A stretch of 64,000 nucleotides of DNA from Farysia itapuensis (lineage: Eukaryota > Basidiomycota > Ustilaginomycetes > Ustilaginales > Ustilaginaceae): positions 186,001-250,000 of the forward strand of contig JALBYC010000014.1 in the NCBI GenBank assembly GCA_023212645.1, read 5' to 3'. This document shows, piece by piece, positions 9,750 through 19,597 of this stretch; the stretch's first letter is position 1; the number at the start of each line of letters is the position of its first letter. The position numbers and the translations under genes were made by a program. The notes beneath the pieces are model-generated. The model worked only from the letters and a program-made list of their open reading frames with translations, did no database searches and was not told the DNA's origin.

Positions 9750-11702
9750 TTACTGCAGTGCAACAAGGCGGATCAGGTCTTCGAAGAGTGAATCTAGTTC
9801 CGACCTCTTGGGAGAATGTTGCACGAGAACGTGCTTCATAGCGGTGTGGAACACGTCGCGAGCTTCGAGAACGTCGAGCAACGGGCCGACACTGTCTTTC
9901 CAGTACTGGGAAAGGTGTATGTGATAGACTAGCGCTGCCAGCAGCCGGTGCAGTGTCTCGTCCGATTCGGTCTCGTTCGAGATGGCTTGAAGCAGAGCTG
10001 AGGCAAGTTCAGACTCCCAGCTCTCGCCGAGCCTGCTTCCAAGCATTGGCGGGGCTTGTGGATCTGTGTTCAGCCACGCTGCCCTTTGTTTGTGTTGATG
10101 TAGAGCAACATTGAAAGCGCACGTTGCTGCAGCGCTACGGACGCTGGCATCCTGACACAGTAGTAGGGCCGCCACAAGATCGAGAAGTAGGCTGCACTCT
10201 TTCTTGCGAGACTCTGCAAGATCCATAAAGGTCTTGGTCGACGTTGCATTGGCAAAGAAGCGAGCTGCTGTAATATAGATCGCCTTTCTGGACGAATCCC
10301 AATGCCCGTCATTGGCAAGTTTGGCGACAGAGGCAAGCAAATTGGTGAGCGGACTCGCCGTCTCGTGGTCTGCACTGTTGTTGCCAAAAATGTGATGCAG
10401 AAAGCCTTCGTTCAAGACAGCAATGCGCAACATGTCCATGACCGGAAACAGAGCAGTAATTGGTAACAGTCGCTCGAAAACAGTCAGTGCATGGAGCAAG
10501 CTTTGCAGGAGAGACGTAGGAGGAGACTGGGACGGGGCTCCTTGCTTTACAGTCTCGAGCCATGGAATGAGGCTGTTTGTAAGTGTGCGTCGTGCATCTT
10601 GAAAATCTGCCTTATCCGCAAATGACGTTGCTAGATGTTGAGTGGCTAAGGAATCTAGCTTTTGTAAAGCATTGCGGTAGTTGGGATGAGCACTAAATCT
10701 GTGCGGATGGGCAGGAATCTTGAGTAGAGATTTCACAGTTTGGCCGGTGTGAGGATGCGGTGGATAGACTTCGACGAGGAGCAAATCTATGGCGGATTTG
10801 ACAGCGTTGACGTCGGCACCGCGAACCTGGTCTACCTCCTCGCCCATAGAGAAAAGCTTGATCGTAGGCACAGCCGTTATCTGATGCTGCTGAAATAGAA
10901 GAGAAGTGGCGGCAGACTGATCTACTTGAACAAAGGCGATGCGCTTGTGGTTTCCCGGTGAGCTCTCGTCAACATGATGTTTGTCAGCCAAGTTATGGAA
11001 GACAGGTTTGAGTACTGCACATGGTGGACAACTGTCCGAGGTGAAGAGAACCGCCGCGCAAGGATAAACGGTCTTTAGCTCCTCCAGCTCGTGCTGAGTT
11101 GTGATATGGCGCACAGAGTCGCGTGTAGGGGTTCGGGAAGTTGCCTCGATCGGTGTATTGCCGGCATACGCCCGGGCAGCGACTTGGCTGAGAAGATCGT
11201 TTCCGTTCGCCCTCGAAGCGGCAGTGGGACCCTGAAACATGGCATCAATCTGTGGTCGGAGCATTTGTCCAAATGGTGTGCTGAGAAAGTCGGACGGCAA
11301 GCTGCGAATATGGGCGGGGATATCGTTGCCGGTCAGAATTTGTGCCACCTCCTGCGAAAAGTGGTTGCAATTCCAAGAGAGGAGGTTGTAGTCTTGCGGA
11401 CGGAAACGTTCCTTGAGATCCGGTAGAAGAGCGCCTTCGAACGTATCTACATCGATAGACGTGTTTCCAAGGTGGTGTGTTTCTAGGGGAGCGCCGTGGT
11501 GAGATGTGCCGGGACGAACGATGGATATGCCTTGACCGAAGAAGTACTCGCGGTCCCAAGCCACGATGCTCGTATGCCAGATTCCATCTACTTGCCGACC
11601 CATCAAAGGCATGGACATCTGGCGTGCCATCCCTCGAGACAGGTCATAGACATAGAGCTGAACCGGATGCTCGACGTCTTGCTCTGACGGTAGAAAGGTC
11701 AT
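9750..11702 (-). CDS. PPPDE peptidase-thioredoxin-PUL domain protein
   Basis: Single exon, 650 residues from the ATG at 11702 (no earlier ATG in the open frame). Domains in order: PPPDE/DeSI-type cysteine isopeptidase, residues about 13-135, with candidate catalytic His43 (GIWHTSIVAW) and Cys112 (SWNCNHFSQE); a thioredoxin fold, about 195-310, with redox motif C225-P-P-C228; and a helical PUL domain, about 325-640. DeSI proteases remove SUMO or ubiquitin; PUL domains (PLAA/Ufd3) bind the Cdc48/p97 segregase. This three-part architecture exists in other fungi, where the protein is little studied. A role in ubiquitin/SUMO-linked protein handling is inferred. It is head-to-head with the thioredoxin-PITH gene. 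Confidence 0.9.
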   Translation of the reverse strand: MTFLPSEQDVEHPVQLYVYDLSRGMARQMSMPLMGRQVDGIWHTSIVAWDREYFFGQGISIVRPGTSHHGAPLETHHLGNTSIDVDTFEGALLPDLKERFRPQDYNLLSWNCNHFSQEVAQILTGNDIPAHIRSLPSDFLSTPFGQMLRPQIDAMFQGPTAASRANGNDLLSQVAARAYAGNTPIEATSRTPTRDSVRHITTQHELEELKTVYPCAAVLFTSDSCPPCAVLKPVFHNLADKHHVDESSPGNHKRIAFVQVDQSAATSLLFQQHQITAVPTIKLFSMGEEVDQVRGADVNAVKSAIDLLLVEVYPPHPHTGQTVKSLLKIPAHPHRFSAHPNYRNALQKLDSLATQHLATSFADKADFQDARRTLTNSLIPWLETVKQGAPSQSPPTSLLQSLLHALTVFERLLPITALFPVMDMLRIAVLNEGFLHHIFGNNSADHETASPLTNLLASVAKLANDGHWDSSRKAIYITAARFFANATSTKTFMDLAESRKKECSLLLDLVAALLLCQDASVRSAAATCAFNVALHQHKQRAAWLNTDPQAPPMLGSRLGESWESELASALLQAISNETESDETLHRLLAALVYHIHLSQYWKDSVGPLLDVLEARDVFHTAMKHVLVQHSPKRSELDSLFEDLIRLVALQ

Positions 11703-12014
11703 GCTTGGTGGTGGCCGTCCGAGGGTTGCAGGTTCAAGTTCAGGGTCCAAGCTTCCAAGTGTCAAGACTCCGTGACGCGGCCTGGTGCTATTCACAGATT
11801 TTATGTTCGACCTGTTAAACCAGTGACGCGTGTTGGACTTGGTAGCTTGGTCGCTTGGTCACTTTGCACTTTGCACTTTGCCCTGGCTGCACTTGCCCTG
11901 AGTTAATTGTGACGCGTGAAATGCAGCCGAGGCCAGCGCAAGAATTGCCCGAGGACAGGCACACACAGGCGGAGTACGCCCCTTTCTGCCTCGTCACCAT
12001 CACTTCAGTCCATC
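11703..12014. promoter_or_regulatory. Shared promoter of two thioredoxin-fold genes
   Basis: 312 bp between divergent starts. A short repetitive patch at 11845-11900 holds three close copies of ACTTTGC and two of CTTGGTC. No gene and no identified regulator site. Confidence 0.45.
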
Positions 12015-15000
12015 ATGGTCAAAGAGGTCTCTAGCGTCGCTGAGTTCGACTCGGAACTCAACGCTGCCGGCTCCAAGCTGGTTGTTGTGGACTTCCATGC
12101 CTTGTGTAAGTGTGAGGCACGCCCTGACTCTGGCAACCTTGCTGACTATGCCTCGCTCACAGGGTGCGGACCGTGCAAAGTCGTGGCCCCCACATTCCAG
12201 AGTTTGTCAACCAAGGTAAGCAAGTCACATACAGAGTTCAATCCGCCGTTGTCTGACCGCGTCTTCCACAGAATCCTAACGTTGTCTTTCTGAAAGTCGA
12301 CGTCGACAAAGTGCAGCAGGTGGCACAGCGCTACAGCGTGCGAGCCATGCCCACCTTCCTCTTTCTCAAGAACAAGTCTGTGGTCGAGACTCTTCAAGGC
12401 GCCAATCCGAGTCGCTTGACCGCTCTTGTTGCCCAGCATTCTTCCTCTTCCTCTACTTCCTTCTCTGGCTCCGGCAACACCCTCAACGGCTCGTCCAAGC
12501 CTCAAAGTACGCGCGCTCAGACCGTCACGGGCATTGCAGAAGGACACGTAAGCTTCGAAAACCTGCTTCCCCTCTTTGTTCTCGGTGCCTATCTCCTGTA
12601 CCTCTACTTCGGATAGTCCACCTTGCAATGTCAGAGCTTTATTCACTGACTCTTTTCTCTTTTGTGCAGTCTTCTCTGTTGAGTCTAGTCGAACCCAAAG
12701 AGTCCTCCGCCATCAACGAACACCCAGAACACCGGCTCCATGACATTCTCAAAGGACCGAGCGGAGGAAAATGGCTAGAGAGCGATGCTGACGAACAACT
12801 TCTCATCCACCTAAGCGTGAGTTCCCCCACTAGCATAGTGCCTGGCTGCTGATGACTGACCCTCTTGCCACAGTTCAAGCAACGCGTAAAGATTTCCAGT
12901 ATTCTGCTCAGAGGATCCGCTGACGAAGTGCCCTGTGCGCCTCGGCAAGTCAAACTTTTTGTCAACCGCATTGGCCTCACCTTTGACGATGCTGTTGAAG
13001 AGGCCGGAGACCAGGCTATCGAGCTTGACCAAGAACACGTCTCGCGACCCGGGAAAGCATATGCACTGCGCTTCGTCAAATTTCAGAATGTAGACTCCCT
13101 CACTATCGCTGTCCTGTCAAATCAAGACGACCGAGAATCTACGCGCATCGACGCTCTAGACGTTTTCGGGCTTTCCGGGGAGTCTACCGATATCAGCAAT
13201 CTTCAGAAGATAGCCGCAGAAGCGGAAGCTCGCGATTTGCACTTGCGTCGCTCATCAATGACTGGTCTGAAAGGGGGCGCAACCAGAAGCAACTCTAACC
13301 CGAATCTTGCAGCCTATACTGAAAAGTCAACGACACGCCACAGTCGCTCGTATTCGACTCCGACTGTCGGTCCAAATCAACAACCGAAGACAAGACGACA
13401 AGCATCTAGTGCCTCCGCTCCCGCTATTGTTGAGGAAGAAGAGGAAGAACAAGGGGTTGACACCGGCCGTCGAACTCAGTCCATTCCTCTGTCACCACCT
13501 TACCTCAGTCGCGATGACGATATGGCTTTCGAAATTTCGCAGCATGCAGACGCCGAAAGCTTTGGCGGCTGGCACTATGCTCCTCTGGTCGTCGCCATGG
13601 CACCGCCTTTGGGTGCCCTACTCGGCGGACATTCCGACGCATGGAGCGACGCGATTCTGCTCGTTTTGGCGAGCTTCTGGCTCTACCAGTTCTTGCGAGT
13701 ACCATGGGAGATCTATCACGCTTCTCGAACTCGACGTGTTTTGTCCCACGACGAACTGGGAGCGGAACACGAGGACGACGAGCTAGGAGAAGACATCAGC
13801 CCTGAGTCTGCAGGTAGCGACAATGACTTTGTGCGAGCTAGTCAGCGGCAAAGTCGGGAAGCTGCGGCTGCAGAACTGCGGCGCTCTGAACTGGCAAGTT
13901 TGATCTTCTGCGTTGCCAGTCCAATCCTGGGCGCTTACATGCTTCACTGGATGCGAGAGACCATGGTCGACGGGGGACGATATCTCAACGCGTTCAACAT
14001 TCGACTTTTCACCCTCGCAGCTGGCATCAAACCGTGGTCTCACGCCATCAAACTCATCCGAAGACGGATGCTGCATCTACACGAAGAAGTACATTACCCC
14101 TCTTCGCGGGTCGAAGCACTCAATCAGCGTTTGCGGCGTATGGAGGCGGACCTTTCGTCACTACGCAAGATGTACGCCACCAAAAACGATCTCAGAGTTC
14201 TCAGAGATTCTGAAGCTCAGCTAAACCGGGCAGTACGCCGTTCTGAGCGCAAAGAGGAACATCTGCGATTGACTGCTGAAGAGAAATTCCAAATGGTCGA
14301 AAGCCGGTTGGAAGACCTTCTGCGCGAAGTTGCTATTAATGCAGAGTTGATTGAGGAGGAGCGGCGCGAACGAGAGCTTTCGGCGAGCTTGCGCATGTCG
14401 CTGCTTGGGGCCGTCAAGTACCTTGTTGGCTCAGGACTCAACAGTCGACGTAGCACAGCGTCTAAGCAATATCTGCAAGATGTGAACAGAGCTGTCGCCA
14501 ACCCTGCCTCCCTGCTGGGGATGCCGTCTGGCGATCAGCCTCTCAACGTTGCTCATCGGCAAATCCCTATCCACACAGGCCAGGCAAACACCCATCCACT
14601 ACAAGTGCCAGCTTCGTCGTCAGTCTTGACAGGTAACGGCAGCGGACGCGCTTCGGGCGCTGGCGCAAACCCGACTTCGTCATCCTCCTCGTCGTCTTCG
14701 ACCACCCCGTCGTTGGACACGTACTTGATTAACAACTACTACAATGGCCAGAGAAGCGCGCCTACTGTGTCGCACCTTTCGCATCAAGTGTCGTATCCGT
14801 GGTGGGAGCGTGGAATGGCGTTCTATCTGTTTTTGCCGCTGAACGCTTCGAGTGCTGCCATTCGCTTTGCTGGCGAAAAAGTCCGAGGCATTCTGGAGAC
14901 TGCAGAGACTGAAGCGGCGGTCACAAAGCATCAGAAGCAGCTTCGTTATCAGCCTCAAGAGCCTTTACAGCCTCTAGCACAGGCACACACTGTTGCCACC

Positions 15001-15081
15001 CGCACAGCCAAAGGTCCCGTCGTGGCCTCAGCCGGCGGCAAACGCGTGGTCAGCCCTCCCTTGTCAGGCCGAACGCGTTGA
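12015..15081 (+). CDS. txl1: Thioredoxin-PITH (TXNL1/Txl1-like) protein fused to a membrane/coiled-coil protein
   Basis: Five exons: 12015-12105, 12163-12215, 12272-12547, 12670-12816 and 12874-15081; all phases agree, total 924 residues. Residues 1-105 are thioredoxin with W31-C-G-P-C35 restored by splicing. Residues about 150-300 are a PITH domain ([34 protein letters not shown]), the proteasome-binding module of TXNL1. Fungal Txl1 normally ends near 290 residues. Here the frame continues without a stop through a Ser-rich linker with RSNSNPN, hydrophobic segments near 425-470 and 528-546, and a coiled coil near 600-695. This second half resembles a separate fungal protein family of unknown function. 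Alternatives are two genes sharing an open junction, with a second start such as M at 13258, or an undetected intron. Domain calls are strong; the single-protein model is less certain. Confidence 0.75.
12548..12669 (+). other. Intron 3 of the thioredoxin-PITH gene; retention gives a hydrophobic tail
   Basis: The donor is GTAAGC at 12548 and the acceptor TTTGTGCAG ends at 12669. If retained, translation adds 22 residues and stops at 12616. The added sequence is dominated by [17 protein letters not shown], a plausible tail anchor, making a 162-residue thioredoxin without PITH. Splicing gives the TXNL1-type protein. Confidence 0.55.
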
Positions 15082-15236
15082 AACGCCGCAATCTCTTAGA
15101 CGAACTCCTACCCTCCATAAAATATTCCCGATCCTACCTCGTTCACTCTCCCTGCTCTCTATCTCATGGGCCTCATTTCTGTGTATACCATATCGGGTTT
15201 TGCAAGCAAAGGTGTTTATAGTATAAAGTTTCCGCA

Positions 15237-16127
15237 TTAGATGCTGAGAAGGCTTATTGCCGAAGCGATGATGCCGATCCCGATGACAATCATGATGACA
15301 TGAACGGCATGCGCAGTGTGGCCATCGTTGTGGAACCCGCCTTCGGTCTCGTCAAAGTCCACCTTCTCCAACTCTAGTTGTCGTTCGGCCATCAAATAGT
15401 CCACCAAGCCCGTGAGAAGAGCCACTAGGGACAAGATGAAAAAGAGGACGGCAAAGACTTTGGAAGAGGTGGGAAGGTGGTCAGAGGGAAGTTCGTCTGG
15501 CCTGCGCTTGCGCGGACTTTGCCAGGATGAGGCAGCTACAGCATCATGCGTCGAGTCGGGCAGCTTCAGCTGCAGTAGTATAGACGCTGAAAGCACCGCT
15601 AGGAGAGTAGACAATCTGACCCAGAGAAAGAAATTGCGTTCTCTAGCGAGGAAGTCGCGGGCCGACGTTGATGCCGTCTTCTTGACCGCGAAGAATCGTT
15701 GAATAGCCACAAAGAGCTGGGTAAAGGTGCGCACTTGGGCCGATGGCGTATCTAGCGAACGTCCATTGTATGGCTCCCGCGACGTTGCGTTAGCGCCTAG
15801 TGCAACTGAGGTTTCATTTTGAGCGATGTTACTCGGCGCACTTTGATGAGCTGCTGGTAGAGCAGGATCGAAAGCAGAAACAGCCTTCGAGCTGTCGAGG
15901 TCCAGAGAGACATGACACGGTTGCTCTAGCTCAGATTCATGGTCTTGTGCTCGTTTCGGCGAAGAGGCGATGGACCTTGATTTGTGAGAATCATGTGGAA
16001 GGTCGGTGTCGATCTTGTGGAGTGCCGACTCGTGGCCATCATGACTAGACTGGGTATCATTGACACTGTGACCAGCGTCGGTGCCTGGTCGTGACTGCGC
16101 AAGCAAAGGCTGGCGCTTAGCCGCCAT
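15237..16127 (-). CDS. DUF202 membrane protein
   Basis: Single exon, 296 residues, ATG at 16127. The N-terminal ~140 residues are hydrophilic and probably disordered. A DUF202 domain follows: SARDFLARERNFFLWVRLS opens it, then come three hydrophobic segments near residues 175-195, 225-245 and 275-295. DUF202 proteins include small fungal membrane proteins and the membrane part of the vacuolar transporter chaperone (VTC). No SPX or VTC catalytic domain is present here. Function is unknown; location in vacuolar or other internal membranes is a guess from the family. It converges with the thioredoxin-PITH gene over 155 bp. Confidence 0.83.
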   Translation of the reverse strand: MAAKRQPLLAQSRPGTDAGHSVNDTQSSHDGHESALHKIDTDLPHDSHKSRSIASSPKRAQDHESELEQPCHVSLDLDSSKAVSAFDPALPAAHQSAPSNIAQNETSVALGANATSREPYNGRSLDTPSAQVRTFTQLFVAIQRFFAVKKTASTSARDFLARERNFFLWVRLSTLLAVLSASILLQLKLPDSTHDAVAASSWQSPRKRRPDELPSDHLPTSSKVFAVLFFILSLVALLTGLVDYLMAERQLELEKVDFDETEGGFHNDGHTAHAVHVIMIVIGIGIIASAISLLSI

Positions 16128-16585
16128 ACCTTGGTGATCCGAGCCAGCCTCGATGGCCTACAAGGCGTTGACCGGGTGGTGCAACCCTGAAACGTCTGCC
16201 GAATATGTCACGCACGTCAAGCTTCCTTACGTTCTGCCTTCAAATATACAAATTCACAGGCAAATGCGCAGATATTCGGTCAAAATCACGACATTACATC
16301 ACCAAACCAAACTTGGCGTGCTCGCGAGCTAGCGTGTTGCGGTCGTTGGGAGTGCTAGCATGGGCCCGCGTGCTCGTTACTTGCACAAGACAGCTCAAAG
16401 CAGGCCTGCCTAACCACCCTGGCCGAAAACATTGCCAAAGTGAGTCAGCCTGACTTTATAGCAAATACCTCTCTATCTTGAACCATTCACAACATTTCTT
16501 CGGGTATCAGATTGAGTTTGCAGGTATGCCCTACGCATCTTCGGGTCAATAAGCGCAAATTTATGACGACTCTGTCCTAAACGCA
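16128..16585. other. Intergenic, no gene seen
   Basis: 458 bp between the start of the DUF202 gene and the stop of the ferroportin-like gene on the same strand. No conserved open frame, tRNA-like sequence or repeat was recognised. It should contain the DUF202 promoter and the ferroportin 3' UTR. Confidence 0.4.
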
Positions 16586-18198
16586 CTATAGTACGGCGTC
16601 TCTTCGTGCGTGGCCAAGTCTACTTCGTACAGCATGTGTCCATGCCTTCGGATTGAGATGCAGTAGATGGCCTCTCTCCGACCGCACAAAGATGCTGTGT
16701 AGTAGACACGCTAGCCATACCATAGCGCAGCTGGCGTAGACAGGCACGGGGAATTGTGATGGACGTGAACAGATGATGGTGAGCATGAAGGAACCCAATT
16801 CGAAGGCGTTCTGCCACCCAGCTTCTACGCTGGAAAAGACGCCGCGCAGATCAGGCTCGACACTGTCTTGAACAAGGATCTGAGCACACAGATCGTATCC
16901 GCGCAACCCAACGCGACTTAGAACAGTAGCAAGCACGAGGCTGGATGTTGCCATGGTATGCGGTAGCGGTGGGCTGCGAAAGAGTATGGCGCCAATACTG
17001 AGGCTGATGGCCTGCGACATCAAAAACCACAAACCGCTGCGTGTAGGTCCAATGCGGCCAATCAGGGTTGGCGCTGCCCATGTAGCGATGAGCTCGAAAG
17101 CCACAGAAAACGTTCGTGCAATGGCTACCAGGTTTCCGTCAATGCCTTGGGCGAGTAAATATGTTACCATTTGACCTCCAAAGCTAAGCACGGTGCAGTA
17201 AAGTACCGAGCCAGCAAAGGAAGGTAGGACGACGCTGTGCGTGAAGTACGAAATAACGTCTTTGCGAGCATTTACGAAAAAGGACACAGAGGAGGTTTCG
17301 TGCATCTCGCGGAGAGGATCGCGTTCCGACTGCGTTGGAAAGGACATGCCTGCATAGGGCGTCCTGCAACGCTGAAGCTCTGGCACTCTCCAGTAAACCC
17401 AGGCGATTGCGGGATACTCGAGTATGACCGATACCAGATTCATCGCCAGGTTGACAAGTATAGCGGCTTTGACCGAGTAGGCGGCGACAGATGCAATGAA
17501 GAAAGGACCCAACATCTTGCAGAGTAGGTCAATCCGCCGCATTTGCGCGTTCAGCACGTTCAGCACCGATGTGGAATCGGCAGCGATTACTACGACCCAG
17601 TCCTTCTCGATGCAGACCAAGTTCATCGTGGTGAGCACCTTCTCGACGCATGCCAAGAGAACCAAGAAGACCATAAGAGCTGATTTCGCTACCGCTGACA
17701 AGTCGGCTTTCCCCGTAAGTAGAATCCAGAAGGCGACACAAGATCCTGCGACAGAAAGCCGAGGCCAGACTGTTGAGAGAAATAGGGAGTCAGCGAGCTT
17801 GTACTTATGAGGAGCATGAGATTGAACTGACTGATGGAATGACGGACCACACGAAGTCGCTCCGCGCGATCCACGAAGCGACCGGTGGGAGAAGCCAGAA
17901 CGATAGCCGACAAGCCGCGAAGCAATGCATATACAGACATTGGCAGCAACGTGTTGGGAAAGATTTCAGCGAGGTACAGGACGGACCCAAATTCGAACAT
18001 GCGCGAAGACCATGTCGAAAGGAAATGCGAAAGGTAAAGTCGTTTCCTGACCAGCTTGCTGATCTGAACGGCGGACCGGTACGAATTTTGGTCGCGTGAG
18101 GTCGCAGGACTCTGGTCGACGCTGCTGCGTATTGCAGTGCTATCATTACTCTCGAGCAATGGTATCTGATCCAGCTCCGATTCGCGCTGAGCACTCAT
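16586..18198 (-). CDS. Ferroportin (SLC40)-like transporter
   Basis: Two exons on the minus strand, 18198-17805 and 17769-16586; the 35-nt intron (GTACAA...CAACAG, with GCTGAC inside) restores the frame as LLI|IWPRLSVAG. 525 residues. SLC40 landmarks include YLSHFLSTWSSRM in the first membrane segment, FVDRAERLRVVR, EKVLTTMNLVCIEKDWVVVI and RRIDLLCKMLGP, with about 11-12 membrane segments. Ferroportins export ferrous iron from the cytosol; fungal members are poorly studied. By-eye comparison with human ferroportin puts Ser and Glu in place of Asp39 and His43, and Gly in place of Cys326, so the metal sites look altered. Family assignment is strong, transport of iron less so. Confidence 0.87.
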
Positions 18199-19597
18199 CT
18201 TGAGTCGATAGCTTTGCAGGATTGCATGACGCTGTTGGTTATGTTGGAGCAGGTGGAGGTGTCAAGAAAGGAGCATGGATGTACGGAAGCGTGAGACCCT
18301 GCATGCCCGCATTTTCGTTGGCCGCTTTTTGCCAAATCAGCCTCAGGCGTCGACGGACGATCAACGAGCAACTCTGCAACGCGAATTGACGCGACAGTAC
18401 TTCTGCTGCTCAGATCGTACTTTGTCATGTCCTATATCGTGAGCTGGTCACAATGCTGACGAGCCTCAAGCGCGAAATTGCACAGTCTTGAAAGGTCTTT
18501 CGCACGACTAGATAGCATTTTGACGTTCGCTGTCAAAGGGGATAGGCAAGCATACACCGCTTCGCAGCGGCTACAGTGAGGGAAGTGGGGAAAGAGCCCT
18601 GATTTGATTGATTCGGCGTGTCTCAGTTTTGATGTGATTTCCTCTTGCGCGCGCAAAAGCGATCTAGAGCAAGCCAGCAGAGAACAATGGAAAGTGGGCG
18701 GCCAAAGTGCGAATTTGGCTACAAAACGAATTGAGGCGCACCCGGCCTTTCTCAATGGCTCGAACCCTTTGTTGCAGGCTCCTCATGGTTCGACTTATAG
18801 GCTGTAACGGCATACAATCCGAGGCCTGAACCAAGACAGTGGATTTCACCAGTCTCTTCAAGAGCTTGAACCGACAAATCCAAAGCAGCTCGGACGGTCC
18901 GTTTTGCGTTTTGACGCATCAACTCCGCTTCTAGCCGAAACGTCAATCAAAAGAGCGTTTGGCAAATGCTAAACCTTTGATCAGCATCCCGATAGCATCG
19001 GAGCAGCCGCAATCACAATCGTCTATTCGCGCTAGTCAGATATACAGCACGGATCTGCGCAGTGCAATGGATTTGAGCGATGCATATTGTGCAGCGGTCA
19101 GTGCCTTGTAGCGCCCTGGTTCCCTTTGAGTACTTAGCCGGTGGTCTATGTCTCGATTCGGCGCTTGCGGAGAGCGCCTTTTGTTAGACGCCGTGCATCC
19201 TTCTGCATCTCTGGTGTCAATCTGCTCCTCTCTTGCAATTCATTCGTATACCACAGGGTCCCCCCTTTGTGCAGCTGGACCGAGCCCCTTCTCGATTTGC
19301 AGATGTCGACCTCGTCCCTTTCTTCCGCATATCTGATTTAAGGTTGGCCCCTCCCGCGATGTTGCTTGCGTTGACTTTCCCCTTCGGTAAGCTTTACTCT
19401 TGCCATCCCTGGAAACTGCACGTATTAGACGCAGTCGACCAGAGCTGCATCCACACAGCCTCATTTGGCGCCAATTTCATCGCCCACCACTCTCTTTCAT
19501 TCCGGGTTTCTACGTGTTCGCTCAACTCAGGAGTTACTCTACTATCACCGCCAATTCGCTTTCCACACGCCTTCCTTCACAAGACACGACCACAGAC
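18199..19597. other. Gene-poor 1.4-kb intergenic region
   Basis: Between the ferroportin-like and bHLH starts (divergent) no convincing coding sequence was found; short open frames on both strands look random. A 12-bp perfect palindrome TTGCGCGCGCAA lies at 18645-18656. From about 19140 the plus strand becomes pyrimidine-rich, like a long leader for the bHLH gene. No tRNA or known small RNA was recognised. It is the largest non-coding gap in the window. Confidence 0.45.

Noticed and set aside
18199..18430. GATA (iron-repressor Urbs1/Sre1-type) sites upstream of the ferroportin-like gene
   Set aside because: Only GATAG-type cores were seen near the start, not the ATCWGATAA consensus.
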